From Metallyticus violacea (taxonomy: Eukaryota > Arthropoda > Insecta > Mantodea > Metallyticidae), in assembly GCA_030762175.1 (NCBI GenBank), contig CM060831.1, positions 69,771,001 to 69,835,000 of the forward strand: a stretch of 64,000 bases of DNA, written 5' to 3'. The translations under genes and the position numbers were made by a program. Within the stretch, counting starts at the first letter, position 1. Every line of letters begins with the position of its first letter. Positions 20,424-33,699 of this stretch are shown here, one piece after another. Under the pieces are notes generated by a model, which did no database searches, was not told the DNA's origin, and worked only from the letters and a program-made list of their open reading frames with translations.

Positions 20424-21924
20424 AACTGTTCTGTTTGAATGCTGTGAATTCGTATTTCTATGACCTAGAAATAATGTTGGTACCTCATATGGTCTGAGTT
20501 ACTCTAAATCTATCGATAGCCTATAAATGTTGATGGTCTCCATTTTAATTTCGCAAAGAGCTAAATAAATAGACGTCGATAGTTTCTGCTTCAGAAAATG
20601 CGCTGGAGTTTTATTTTAGTCTAGAAATGTACCTTGTTGTTCACACTTTTTTTTTATCCGAGCTAAAGCAAGATAATATTTTTTAATGGCTTACTGAGAT
20701 TAGTTTTCTGAGAAGCTGCATGAAATGTAAATGCCTCTTCTCAAAAACCGCGTGCATAAACAATAAAATGTTAATAGCTCGCTCAAAACAGTAATCTGTC
20801 TCAAATGTGGTAGGCAACTAACAATTGTTTACTTGCAAGCTCTGGTTTTTTGTACTCTGCTGTTCTTTTTGTACTTATTGCATCTTTTTTTTTTTTTTTT
20901 TGTTCTTTTGTGTGCCTTTTTTCCAGAAACTTTGTAATTCGTGTAAAGAATTTTATTCTGGTATCTGTTGCTGATGTTCTTTCCCTTTTGCATAAACTTT
21001 CAGCAGAAATTTTTATGTTGTTTGTGTAGCATTTTGTTTTTGTTTTAAATGCATTTCAATGAGTAAATAAAACAACTTTGAAACAACAGGAAAAGACGTT
21101 TATTTAAGAACCTCAAAATGAGCAGGAAAATAAAGTAATATTGACTTTGAAAGATTCATATTGAACGAAATGCGCCCACAGCGAAACGAATATGAGATCA
21201 GTGTATAGAGGTAGAACGAACACGCAGACGTGAAGTATCCCAAAGGCTCCGCCAGCAACCGAACGAGAGGATAGACATAATTTCCGACAGATTGCATTTT
21301 TATAATTATAAATCTACTCTTAAAACAAATGAGGAAACAGATTTAGTGCGATGCTTATTCATTGATCAATTAGAGAATGGCTTTTATTTAATTGTATTAC
21401 GAACTTGAATTTATTAATTGTTTGTAAGAGAAACTAATACTGTTGCTGAGTATTCCTTAATTTTATCTATGTTTAATATGAGTTACTTGAAAAATATTTT
21501 TTTTAAATCGAGACGGTATTTCCTTGTTTAATATACCTAAGTAAATTAACAAGTAGGTAACATTTCTCATCTTAGAAAGGGTAAGGTCCCACAGCAAGAG
21601 CTGAGCTATTATGTGAACCTCTATAAAATACTATTATAATGAAAAATAATATCACATAAGATTTTAAATTATTTATTTCTGCGAATAGTGAATCAAAACA
21701 AAGACAAAACGTCCACAAAAGTTGCTAGTTCAGAGACGCAATCTTCTTAGGTAGTCCAGCATTTTCGGTTTTTCCTTTACGGTGGCAATTTGTACTTTGC
21801 ATTATTTTAGCTCTTCGGACAATGTTGTATATGATCTGTATGTAGGGTTACTCGTATAGCGCAACTGTTCCAACCAAAACTAAACATAGTTTTTTAATTA
21901 TTTTGCCATTTTTAAAGAGACACC
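20424..21924. other. No gene seen
   Basis: T-rich patches (20889-20901). A 65-codon minus-strand frame at 21100-21297 ends FPAHFEVLK and weakly resembles minus-strand frames in the R repeat (22302-22571, 33843-34052). It may be a third, badly diverged copy. Confidence 0.4.
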
Positions 21925-22600
21925 AAAATGAAACTTTTAAATGTTGAATGGATAAACCTAGAGATTTTAGATTTGCATACATATTATTTTGGTTTTTAGT
22001 ATTGCCGGTGCAAGCTTTTGGATTAATTGTTCAATATTTCACTATTGTTTTAAACATTTATTAAAAAAATTGACTATTAGAAACTATTGCTAAAAACCTG
22101 TCTCCTCCTATAAAGATTTCAATTTTTCTGATAAACTTTATTATATGTTCTAATATTGCCTTAAATAATTTAATCATAACTATTGGTAATGTAAAAAATA
22201 AAGTATGCATTCATGGAAAAATTAATAACTGAAGTAATTTTTTTTTGTTAATCTATTTTTTTTTTTTACAGAAAAATGCATGCTAGCTTTTATGAAGCAA
22301 TCTATGCAGAATATCCCAAAAAGTTTAAGGCATACATAAAAATTGTGGAAGAAGGTATGCTCTGAGTGCAGGCAAACATATGTACTAAACGTTTAAACTG
22401 AGAAAAAATGGTGTTTGAAGTTTTGGATGCCTCAAGAGAAAAGGATGTTTCGATTGCTGTAACAAATGTACCAAAGGACATAGACACATGAAACTTCTTG
22501 GGAAGATTCTCTGTGGTTGGTTTAAAGTAATTTTTAAGAGCAGACAAATATATTTTGATCAAAAGTTGCATTTATTAAACTTTGGTGGCCACTTAAATTC
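21925..22600. repeat. Unnamed repeat R, copy 1
   Basis: Matches 33700-34115 in the same orientation. Shared blocks are ACCTAGAGATTTTAGATTT, ATTTCACTATTGTTTTAAAC, TGTTTGAAGTTTTGGATGC, ACATGAAACTTCTTGG and TTTTTAAGAGCA, followed by an ACCAAAAGTGC/ATCAAAAGTTGC block. This copy has about 200 extra bases between 22075 and 22290. Coding status is unclear: in both copies the minus strand stays open through the conserved half (KFHVSMSFGTFVTAI here, NFHASRPFGTLVSAVI there). Confidence 0.65.
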
Positions 22601-25600
22601 GATGGACTATGATTAAGGATTGGAATTGTCAACTTAAGAGGAAAGTTTTCAGGTTCCCACTAGAGAAACAGAACTTTATTTGCATAAAACTACCCCGATT
22701 TCTGTTATAATGTTTAAAAAACGAAACTTGAGGCCTTCAAAATATAACCAAAAAAGTACCGCTTTCCGATTATGAAACTGGCTTATTCAGTTAAAAAAAA
22801 AAAAAAAAAAAAAAAACATGAATACATTCGCTATAGCCAGCAGCTAAATTAGTTTGACTGCTTCCAATGAAAGATTTCATGTGCACTCTTAATAAATCAC
22901 CTTCAAATTAAGTATCTAGATTTTGATATTAAACAACGAAACAGTATTTTAAGGTGATGTCAGTTTGCACAATCAGTTCATATCAAACCGATAAACTGGA
23001 TTGTGGCAATGCATTGGAAACGTGGTCTCACAATTACATCCAGTTCGAGTCATCATCGAATTTTGTTTTTCGGCGCTTATGTTCATTGCGAATTAGCGGC
23101 AAGAATTCGGTGCTCCTGGTGCAAACGAACTCGCAGCCTTAAATTTCATTATTATAACGAATTTAAGTAGAGTCAAAATGCCATATTACTCACAAGTGTT
23201 AAATTTAGAAAAGCATTTCCCATTATCTCAGAAAAAACTATTAAAGATCACTGATTTTTGGATGTTTTACTTAATGAAAGCTTTAATTAAAAAAATTTAT
23301 ATAATATACTTCTTATATTAAAGTGTTGGATTCTTATTAAAAACTACGTGTTTTCTTTTTCATAACATTAGTTATTACTGTGATAAAAATAAATGGTAAA
23401 AGTTTAAAGTTTTTGTGCTTACATTTTCCGATATAAGAGCATTTGTATGGAAAAGTAATGTTTTTTCTTTCTATTTTGGAATTAAACACAAAAATGAAAA
23501 TGAACCCACATTTCGAAGAGAAATGAAACCTGATAACTATCCGGGCTGATAGCCCTTATCTCTTCCTCTTAATTCTGATGCCCTTTTCTTTCTTTCTTTT
23601 TTATTTATTACGGAATATTTAGAAAAAAATATCTTCTCTCCAAAGCAAATAAAAAAACTTACTGATGTTTAACTCAGTGAATGATTTAGAAGCGTAAAAG
23701 AAATTCTAAATGCAGTTAAAATTAGTGTAACATTTTGAAAAATACCAAAATAAGCGTAAAAAAATAAAAATATTAAAGTGACTTAAAATTCAGAAATACA
23801 AATAGAGTCATGAAATTCATAATTTTGATTTCCCTTAAACTTCAATTTTGGTAGTAAAAGTACACATGCTGTAATTCTGTATTTTTGCATAGCTCAGCTT
23901 TGTTATTAGCTGTATGGCAATCATTACCTGCTTATTGAATTAGATTATTCAAATGTTGAATACATGAGTGAGAATTCGAAAACTTCTCTCGTTAGAAGTG
24001 AGGTAAGACTCACGTATGTCCAGGCAAAGTGGAAAATAACAACTTACGATTGGTGGTCCCTGTAAAATCCTAGTAATGACCTCATGATTCTTCTTATCGT
24101 TGGATAAAAAAGCAAATTAAATATTATTTTACTTCCATAAAGGAACATTCCTACTACCAACTGTTTGTATAATGGAAAGCAATAATTCTCTTAAAATCGT
24201 AATGGTTGCTCGCGAGTTATTGTAGAACTTGAACATACCTTTGACAATCAAACAATTGGATCAATTCCCATCCCGCAATTATGTTTCAAAACCAGTAAAC
24301 AGTGCAAGACTTCGGCAAATCTCAACCTTATTTCTCTCTTTTAATTGAAAAACTTCTGGAAGAAAGAAAAATAACAATAATGCATGCCTTAAATTAAACG
24401 AACTTAAATATTTTAAGAATCTGTACCAGAAATTAATACTCAATAATTACAAATAAAAGTCTGGTTTACCCTATCTATAAATATAAGGAGTATAGAAAAG
24501 ATAACAGCAATTGTATATGAATCATATCAATATGTAAACATTGATGACAATCATAATATTGCTGAGGAAATTTCAATGCACGAGATATTAAAGTATGAGG
24601 ACATGTTGCAGAATAAAATGGGAAACAAGTAGTTGCAAAAAGATTAGAATTAATCAGCAAGATTGGTAAACAAATTTAAAAATAAGACATGCGTGGGCTT
24701 CCACGGCCTGTCATTGGTATACTGGTTTTACAAAGAAGGTCGCGTCTTGTCGGATCTCATAACAACCCAGAAGCAGCTCACAACGTGTTGGACGAAAAGT
24801 GTTTTGAATCACAAGAAGTGGCCTTTTCCCAAAGCTCAATACACCAACACATACACAAATTCAGAGAGGAAGTATAAAATATACATATAATAGAGCAAGC
24901 AAACTTTTTAGATATATTGTGAAATCAGGTTATATATCAGATCTGACATAATAGAAAGTAGAGTAATTAAATATTAAAACAAAAAGAGTGAAGAACTCTA
25001 TACTCGGTAAGAGTTCAAGGGTCTTTGGATATCTGGTGATGAACAACTTGACAGAAAATTATCTACATGCATACATACCGACCCAATGGCAAGAGAACTA
25101 ATAAGGACTATAGAAACGTCAATATAAAATACATCACTGGAAAATAATAGAATTAATGCGGAATAAAACAATATCGATTCTTACGTCAGAGGTCTAAAAT
25201 TAAGCTGAAAGGAGTGTTAATTGGTTTTCTCTGCCTCAGAGGATCTTGAGCAAACTTTAATTTCAATATTTCTTCTAGTGGTAGCCAAGGTTTTAAAAGC
25301 TGGGACAGTTCCACTAGAAACTTAAAGTATCTTTAGCCTGAACATATGAGTTGTCTTGAGAGTCCAGTCTCTAACTCGTTGATTCCGGTTCCATATTGAT
25401 CCCATTTTGACTTTTGGACTTCTCATTCTTCTAGCTGCATGTGCATGAGTTTATTAAAAAAAATATTTGAGGCAAATATGCCAAACTTCTTCGCTTTCAG
25501 AGGTGCCAATGAGTCACTTGCTCCCTCTTAAGTAAGCTGGTAAAGCCAGTTCCACTGAGTATATAGCTGAAGGCAGATTTCTCATTATTGAGTAGCACCT

Positions 25601-27117
25601 GTCTAATTTCTCAAAATATTTCTCCAAATATTTAGAATACGTACTAATACTAAGATTAGTGCATAAAAAGTAAGCACTAGTGATGGAACATTTTTCTCCA
25701 CAGAGCTCTGCGTAGCGTTTCGATGTAAACAAAAGCAGATTCCTGCTTTGCAGCCACAAACTACACCTCTTCCCATCTGGGATTATGGCTGGAAAGTTAG
25801 GTACAGCTTGTACTGTTCAAACTGCTTGCGGTCCCGTTTCATTTTCTACCTCGATACCATACAGCTCTAAGCCCTATATCTCAAATCTTGAATAATGGCT
25901 TTATGTTAGACTATAAAAACTCTTTACAAATGTTTATTCGACTGAACTTTTCTAATAGCATTGCTTTCATTGGATGGAAAACCGCTTCTTATGCAGATGC
26001 TTCCTTTGTGATCATCCTTGTCAACCGTAGTAAACATCACCAGCCCTCACAAAACACTTAAGTGGCATAAATTCTTGGATAGTAATTCTGTACCTTTAAT
26101 TTTATACTCATGTTTTTCTACAAATGATATCTCTTATTTTGTGAACATTTTATTATTCCAAATTTCTTAGTGTAATAGTATATGTAACATTTACTCTGTG
26201 GTTTTAATTATAATGACTCTATTGGGTGCCTCTAAGCTGAAAACTCTTTGTTTCAGGGATAGTACTTTCCGCCTATCCAGAATACTTCATGCACTTTAGT
26301 TTGAAGGTTTACAACCAAAAGCTACTACACAGTTGTCACTAATCAGGATAGAACAGGAAAGGAAGAGAAGTATTTAGGTTTTACTATAAATGTCGATCTT
26401 GGCAAACGTCGTCAAACGGTCTTTTCCCAGAAAATGTTAAAACAAGAAGTCTGAAGAATTTGATTTGGTTGTTGATCCTGGAAGAATATAGCTAAGTTGC
26501 TGGGAAGAACACACGTTATGTAGCATATTCAAACAGTTGACACGCATTAAATTCTTTGTACACGTAAATATTGATTTTGATTTTGGATCGTCCTGTGGGC
26601 TGATGAATCAAGTGGCTCTTCCTTTCAAATAAATGTTAGACCTCAAGGATTTTTCTTGTGACAGCTGAAAAGTATGTGGACGCAAAAATAGAGAAACATA
26701 TTTTTCGGCTAATCACACACATTTTGTGATCATCGCCGATGATAAACTTTTTCACTGAAGTTGTCTTATCCTGTCTTCTCAACACTGAATTTCTCTGCTA
26801 TTTGGGAATATCTCAGTTGATACGCTTTAGCAACTGAATATCCATCACTTGCTGATCTTGACGTTCAAATGAAAAATGTTTGGACTAATGAGCAAGTGAT
26901 TGAATTGCCGAATTACTTACTTTCAAATAAGATTACATAGGATATTTTTTTGTAAAAGCTGAAAATTACTGTGCAACACGTGGACGCCCTGTATACCAAC
27001 TCCATTGTTCTCAGTGGAGTTTCCGGCACTTTCACTAGATCTTTAATGCCTCTATATTTTTAATTAAGCCCTTGCGTCTTGTGTTGCCTTTGTGTCTTTC
27101 CTACCTCACCTTCATAG
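22601..27117. other. No gene identified; partly unresolved
   Basis: 22601-25200 is AT-rich with an A24 run at 22793-22816 and short unrecognised frames (22954-23142, 24663-24890). 25200-26960 is less AT-rich and has several medium frames on both strands (the longest at 25514-25759, minus, 81 codons). The texture is that of a decayed coding element, but I cannot match any domain. No promoter or splice pattern is visible. Confidence 0.4.
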
Positions 27118-27765
27118 CTAAGGTGATATCCATGTATGCCAATTTCTTAACATTTTCCAGTGCCTGACCTGCATACTCCTACCTCTCTTTCCTGCTGTAC
27201 ACGCACCGTTCTTGAATGTCATTGTTTTGATCTTCTCCTCATTATCTGCCATTCCCCATTCCTGGCAATACGCCTCTAAGCAGTCTAGTTCCCTTTGCAG
27301 ACCGTCAATTGTTGTGGATACCAACATTAAATCAACCACATAAAGGAGAGCTGGTATGGATATGCCTCCTATATTCGGGGCATCAGATTCTGCAACACAC
27401 ATTTTCTCCAGTATGTCATCTACAAACAAATTGAAAAGTCTTGTCTCACACCTCTCCGTGTTATTACACTTTTTGAAACTTTACCACGATATTTTAACAG
27501 AACTGCACTTTCGTCCATAATTTACTCCATAATTCTTGCCTTTCCACGGAACCAAAAACTTTTCGAAAATCTATGAAAGCACAATGCGGTTTTTCTCTCT
27601 TTTTCTGTGTAGTACTCTCAGTTTGTCTAATACAAAAATATTGTCCTCCTTGCTGTACCCCTCCTTAAACCCTGCATGGAATATCGGGAAAGTATAAACT
27701 TGAGCCGCAGATACTAAGACAAGTAGAGCATACAAATGACACAAAATTATTGTTGCTGATTGCAT
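27118..27765 (-). pseudogene. Non-LTR retrotransposon reverse-transcriptase remnant
   Basis: Read on the minus strand across shifted frames, the order is HAGFKEGYSKEDNIFVLDKL (about 27690-27630), FIDFRKVFGSVERQELW (about 27575-27525), LFNLFVDDILEKM, then IPALLYVVDLMLVSTTIDGL and CLEAYCQEWGMADNEEKIKT. These are successive reverse-transcriptase blocks of LINE-type elements: QAGFRxGxSTxDNIFVL, the first catalytic Asp block FxDFxKAFDSV, and the active-site box YADD. Here FDSV reads FGSV and YADD reads YVVD (27342-27331), so the active-site aspartates are partly lost. Weak similarity continues to about 27050 (QALENVKKLAYMD). Endonuclease and 5' parts are missing. The enzyme would copy element RNA at a nicked target; this copy is dead. 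Confidence 0.85.
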
Positions 27766-28787
27766 CTCAAACTACAGCCATTGAAGAAAACCAAATAAAC
27801 AAAATTTTCTATCTAATGGTTAAGTAGTATGTAGTAATTGAACTGTATTTAGCTGCAAATGAATTATTTTGGAGTGAATTAAACTTATACTTATTTTTGG
27901 TCCATTAAGTTCGTAATGACTAAACTATTCTGAATATTTGGTAAAAAAAATTAAACATTACTATCGTTTTTCCGTTTTTATTGAATTTTAACAAAAGCTG
28001 TTGACAAATACTTGATGAAATGCATTAACCATATGTGATAGGTATACTATCTATAGGTACAACCGTAATATCTAAAGAAATATTCTTTTAGAACCACTAA
28101 AATAAAATTATTCCATTGAAACAAAAGTTGTTGTAATGTAAAGAATAAATAATTTAAAACAATTGCAATAAAGATAAGAACATTTACGAGCATTTATTCA
28201 TTTAAATTAGTATAAGGAATTCAGAGAATATTTTCCATTGGTTAAGAGCCAATATGTTCAAATATATTCCCAAAGTTTGTTATAAATTTAGCAGCTTTTT
28301 TAAATCGAACTTCTGTAAGTTTTTTTAGAATCAAAATATTTTGAAATATCAGAATAAACTTGACTTAACTACTAAATGTGTATATATATAATTTTTTTTT
28401 TCGCTTAAATGTAGTTTTCACACAGAGTACATGTATGCTTAGTAACTCGATGATTCGAAGCTCGAACTAAATTTTTTCCTATCAGACTCAAAAGTTTTGT
28501 ATAAAAATCAATTTTAGAAAAAAAATTAGCCCTTTTAGTGAAATTCATTTTAAGAGAAAATTTGAGTTTTCCAGGACATTTATAGGTATAAGTTTCCCTC
28601 GTTAAAATAACAACCGGAAAGTTTTTAAATATTGTCAAACGTTTATTTGTCTAGCGATAGAGACTCCCTGTCTTATCTCAACAATAATAATTTAGCTTGA
28701 GCCAGTAGCATCTAGGATTTAATCGTAAACAAACGCCACATGAAATGATATCGAATGGCAGCTTACCTACAGCTGCGGGAAAGTTTA

Positions 28788-28828
<41 letters not shown>

Positions 28829-30127
28829 GAGGCATTCTTTGATCTGCCGGTGATAAAAAGCACACCATGATAGTAATAGAATCAGTTTGTGAAAGTTCGT
28901 GATTGTGGTCGCAATCGGCATAGTAACTGAACGATTAGAACCGAATCTGTTTCTGGTTTGAAAATATTTGTATTTTTTTAAATACTGATTATGTCACACA
29001 AGATTTCTGATTAGCGCTCAGCACTCTTAAATAAAGTATGCAAAAAGTCAGAAGAGAAACCCTTTTGTATGTAAACTCTACTTCCAGAACAGTAAAGTCT
29101 TAAATGTATGATTAAGCTTTAAGAACAGTGGCACAATGAATATCAGTCGAGTTTGTATATGTATTGTCGGCCTGTGCTCTTGTTTCACTAAGCTCGCGAT
29201 TTTGTAAAGCTAGTCTTCAATCTAGTATTACTTTTTTATTTTACAAGATTGTGTTTCTAGAACTTAGAAACTACTAGTTGCTGGTGTGGCAGACTGATAA
29301 TAGCAGCATGCGATTTTGTTTTATCAATTTTCTGTTTCGCAAAACATTTCATCTTGTAATATTGTGCATTATTAACTAGGAAAATTCTACCCGTAAATCT
29401 GCTGAATTTACATACTAGTGTACATATTTTAGATTAGGTATTGTTGCTTTCAATTAATCTCGAGAAATTTAATTATGAAGCTCATTAAGGGTTGCTTATA
29501 TAATATGTGGTCTCAAACCCACAACCCTTTCCTATACTTCTTGAACGATCTAATTTCACCTGAAAAAAGTGCATAGAAACTGGGCTACCTACACCATTAT
29601 TTGTAGATAATAATATAAATGGCGAATATGAATGTAAAATAAAAACACTTACCATCATAGCTTTCTTGATGCTTTACCAGAATATGCGTAATCTTTCTCC
29701 GATGTAATTAACTCCAATGCTTTCACAGTTTGCGTTATTATTTTCCACATTTCGGTTTTGTCTTTCTTCATAATTTTGTCGGAAAATTGCCCAAATAGTA
29801 TGCTCATTAATTAAATGCAGCACTGTTACTTTGTTTTGAGTACTAGAAGTCCCCCCCCCCCCCGATGTGGTAGACATAATTTAATTTCTTGGCTTCAATA
29901 TACGATTTAAAATGCATGCCGCGTAAACAAAATCGCATCAACAAACATTACACGCAGTAATAAATATCTTCCAAACAGCCTGGGTTAACAGTCGCTACAC
30001 CAGAAATTTTGACAAGTGACTTAACGAAAAACTTTACTATTCTACCATTGTGGAAAAAATGTTCGTGAAACATGTTTAATTAAAATGGTGGAATTACGGC
30101 TAGTAACTAGTAAATGAAACAGGGCCC
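27766..30127. other. No gene seen
   Basis: AT-rich DNA containing an ATT microsatellite (28790-28829) and a C13 run near 29849-29862. Frames at 28405-28638 and 29674-29877 show no known domain. Confidence 0.55.
28790..28829. repeat. (ATT)n microsatellite
   Basis: About 13 perfect ATT/TTA units. Confidence 0.95.
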
Positions 30128-30280
30128 AGCATTTAAGCCCAGCCGAGGTCGATATATTTTCCGAGGCAAGCTCTCGGAGAGGAACAGCCTTGGGATCCGT
30201 GTCGTAGATTCACGGTACGTTAAAGAACGCCATATCTGAAAAAAAAGAAGTCCCTGGACAAAATTTAACAGCAGTTTTAC
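30128..30280 (+). mobile_element. SINE1-related, heavily diverged, 5'-truncated
   Basis: The order of SINE1 blocks is kept at low identity: TTTAAGCCCAGCCGAGGTCG (B box and acceptor region), ATATATTTTCCG, a GGGATCCGTGTCGTAGATTC block like SINE1 GGGTCCCATGTCGTACATTT, ACGGTACGTTAAAGAA, then AAGAAGTCCCTGGACAAAAT in place of AAGAGGCCTCTGAGCAAAAT. It is either an ancient copy or a sister subfamily. Confidence 0.6.
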
Positions 30281-30349
30281 ATCAAAATAATACCTTAGTT
30301 CCCTATCAGATGGCATTAGAGGCGACAATGCCTCTATACAAGTAAATAT

Positions 30350-31128
30350 CACGAGATGGTCTGAGATTACCCACTCTCGAGTGGTATTTACTAGGACTAT
30401 TTCATGAATAAAACAAGAATTAAAATATAATTCCTCTAAATTTGCTTACAAAATTGTAATAATTGTATATTTGTACTTAACCTTTTCAAGCAATCTTGCG
30501 ACAGAAGATTGCTGAATACCAGTAATGCCAATAGAGAAGAGCAAAATATGGATTTAGGACTATTTCACGAATAGAATAAGAATCAAACTGATAATATGAA
30601 TATTTGAAAAACGCGCACAGAATATTAACACTTGTTATACTTATGAACATCCATGCTATTCAGAAATCGTGAAACTGAATTGGACAAAAGTCCACTATTA
30701 CAATTGTTACCGTTAGATTTTCTAATACCAAAAAATGCGGGAAAAAAAACCATAAAGTGTGTCTATTTTTCTTTGATTTTGTGGTTTGGAAATCCTAATG
30801 GTAAGATCAAATTGCACATTTGACGCATCACCAAAACGCTTTGGAGATTACTCCATTTTGCGTTTTGATTGTCGATTGTCCATACTTTTGTTGCTATCAG
30901 TATCTCACCACGGCCTCTAGCAAAAGTGGTCAATGATACGTGTTCAGAAAGTATATAGTTGGCTACACTGACAACAAGACAAATACACGTCGGCGATAAA
31001 AATGATTTGATAATTTTTTTCTCGATAATTTCACTCCGTGATCCGGCTGTGATTGGTCAAAATTCAAAATTTTGTTTCGTTTCACTGGTTGATTTTTAAT
31101 TGACGTCACATGAGTGAAATAGTCACCA
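30350..31128 (+). repeat. Unnamed repeat family, copy A (inverted partner at 63040-64000)
   Basis: Long, gapped similarity to the reverse complement of 63040-64000. Shared blocks include GGACTATTTCATGAATAAAA (30393), CAGTAATGCCAATAGAGAAG, CGACTATTACA/CCACTATTACA, AGTGGTCA(A/G)TGAT, TTGGCTACACTGAC and GATTTGATAATTTTTTTC. The motif GACTATTTCAYGAAT occurs twice directly (30394, 30558), and inverted as TGAGTGAAATAGTC at 31111-31124, so the unit may have inverted ends. Near the right end are ATTGG and a perfect CRE palindrome TGACGTCA (31101-31108). There is no coding sequence. Likely a non-autonomous element. Confidence 0.75.
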
Positions 31129-31373
31129 GAAATTCTCATTAGTGATTAAAGCCTCACTCATGGGGGGGCACCCATGTTCCGAAATGGAGCTACGAATAGT
31201 AACTTTTTTTTTTTATTTATTTATTTAGCTCCGAAGAAGAGGGCAATAAAAATTATCAGGAATATAGTAACGTTTTGCTGTATTTTAATAACCGGGTTTG
31301 AATGTTAAACTAAACTTAAACAAGAAGTAAATACAATTTCTAACTGAACATATATACGAACTTCAAGCATTGT

Positions 31374-31960
31374 TTGGGCAGTAACAAACACCACCAAAGC
31401 GGATTTGCGACGATAGATTTGTGCCGCTCCAACCGCTTTGGTCCGAGCTCGCAAAGGAAGAAGGAAAAATGGAAGCCATTGAACCGTGAGTGGTTCACGG
31501 ACCATTATTTCGGAACCGCTGCTGGCTTTGGGAGCAAATGTAGCTTCAAATTAAACAATTCTGGTAGAGGCAGGGAACCTTTACAAATCGCAGAGGCGTG
31601 TCATGACGAGACGGCGCTGTTCCGAGCAAATATTTTGAAGCTAATTAAAGAGAGTGGCCCGATTGTTTGAACTGTTCGTTCGTGTTCATCAGATGTACGG
31701 ACAGACAGACGTGGAAGTACGCGGCGGCTGTGAGCATCGGGCACATTTCCCACCCGATCAAAGCGCTTTCCACACACACACATCCCTTCTCCCTCCAACT
31801 CCAGCTAGTCTGGTAGCAGAGGGGAACAGGGGGTCACGAGCAATCAGTGACGTACTGAACACCGATACGAGAATACCACCAACGTCTGAAGTTTGGATGC
31901 ATCTCTCCATTCAGGCAGGAACGGAAATAGGCATGCCTGCCATTTATGATATTAAACATG
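31374..31960. other. GC-richer island of unknown origin
   Basis: Nearly 600 bases with many CpG, open in two overlapping plus-strand frames (31374-31670 and 31654-32034) and partly on the minus strand, none matching a family I know. A GTGAGT donor-like site lies at 31485-31490. It could be a non-coding exon or promoter island, or an unfamiliar mobile element. CpG-driven open frames are expected in such DNA, so coding is doubtful. Confidence 0.35.
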
Positions 31961-33699
31961 CTCACAATATGTACGTGCTGTACCCAGAAGAGAGAAACAA
32001 TACACACAGTAAATCTAATTCTATTACCAACTGAAATATTTCGTAGTAATTAATTTTACTAACAGTAACTCCAGTAAAATATACAACTTTCGCTGAAAAT
32101 GTAATTAGAACTAAAATTGTATTTATTTATGTAAAATACTGTGTAATAAAACGTACCAGTTTTGACATTAAGAATGGCAGTAAACTACTTTGAGATAGAA
32201 AATTGTTTGTCGTTCTACATAATAAGATAATGGTCCTTTATTCGATTCGTATAAAATGAAGTTCATAAACCAATGAGTTATTTTAGCATAATACTTTAAA
32301 ATTACAGACACTTTTTATTTTATTTTCAAACAAATTATTTTGAAATACGTTGCAAATGTCATGGAGCCTTTATTTTTCCACTTAATTACAAATAAACGAG
32401 AAAAAATTTTTAAAAAAGCTATTTATTTTAAATCTTTCAAAGAACTCTTTTTTATGTAGTCAAAAGAATAACGTCTACGATAATGTTTTCAAATCACGCC
32501 ATGCAACAGTTGTAGATTTTTTTTTCTGTGAGCACAAAACACACATATAATTAATTAGAGGCTGGTTACACATGTTTCTTTACATTTTATTTACAATCTG
32601 CCAGCGACTAGGATGCATCATAAATTCCTTTTGTACAATTTCATCTGTATTTCTGTACCCTGCGTTTCTTTTGCGAAACAAATGAAAGTATTACAAAGAG
32701 GTTTAAGGGAAAATTATTGTAACTCTACTTTTATAAAAAATATTTCAGAACATAAAATGGGGGGAGGGGGTTTCGAGCATTTTCTTACAAAAAGCTTATA
32801 ATTTTATTTTATGTTATATTATTGTTACTTCTGATAAGTTGTAAGAATGCAGCACATGATACATGTCTGCATAGTATACATTTAACTTATGTAAGCATTA
32901 AGCCGAAATATAAAGGAATTATATTAATTCTTTTAACTCTTAGTTTAATTTAACCGCCACGTACAGCGAAATATGATGTGAAAGTATAAAAAACGATAAC
33001 ATGTTGGATTAAGAGTCAGTGTGAAGTCTTAGTTATAAACAGATCAAAATACGTTCTCTTATAATCCCTCCTCCCCATCTTGATTTCAGAAATTATGCGC
33101 AAACGTTAAAGGACTGTTTGTAAAGTTTATTCAACTTTACTAATTTTATAAAAATTTAAAGCATGAACTAGGTTAGCAACGAAAAAAATAAATCCCCTTG
33201 CACAGTTTTCACTTCATCCCTTTGAAGCGAATGACAATACGTTTTGACTCGAGAGGGAATAAACCTTGCACATTTTGTAAATGGCCGGCCTGAATTAATC
33301 TACAGTTCTATTTAAGTATTTGTCTCTTGCTAGTTAGTTTTATTTTTATATTATTATTTATTTTCTAAAGAATTAATCAGAATAGATACAAAAATTTCGT
33401 CGCTTTTCAGCATTTAATCATCCTTAGTTATTAATATAGCTTCTATTTCCCTACTTTTAATATGTATTTACACAGAAGTGCTATATATACTGAACTTGAT
33501 GAGTCATGCATACTTATATGCCTAGTACTGTAGGTTTTTGGACAAACTGTGATCTAATTTTACGTAATTTATTTAAGAGATTATATTTCTTAATCGTAAT
33601 TTTGTTAATCACTGTATTTATATTAAACCCTAAGAAGATTTCAATTTTATTTTGCTAATTGCAAAAATGCAAAATTGTGTTAAAATTCTTCAGCGGACA
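31961..33699. other. No gene seen
   Basis: AT-rich DNA without recognised repeats or coding blocks. Confidence 0.6.

Noticed and set aside
25985..26040. SYADASFVIILVNR resembling a reverse-transcriptase YADD box
   Set aside because: The second Asp is absent and no other RT blocks lie in order around it.
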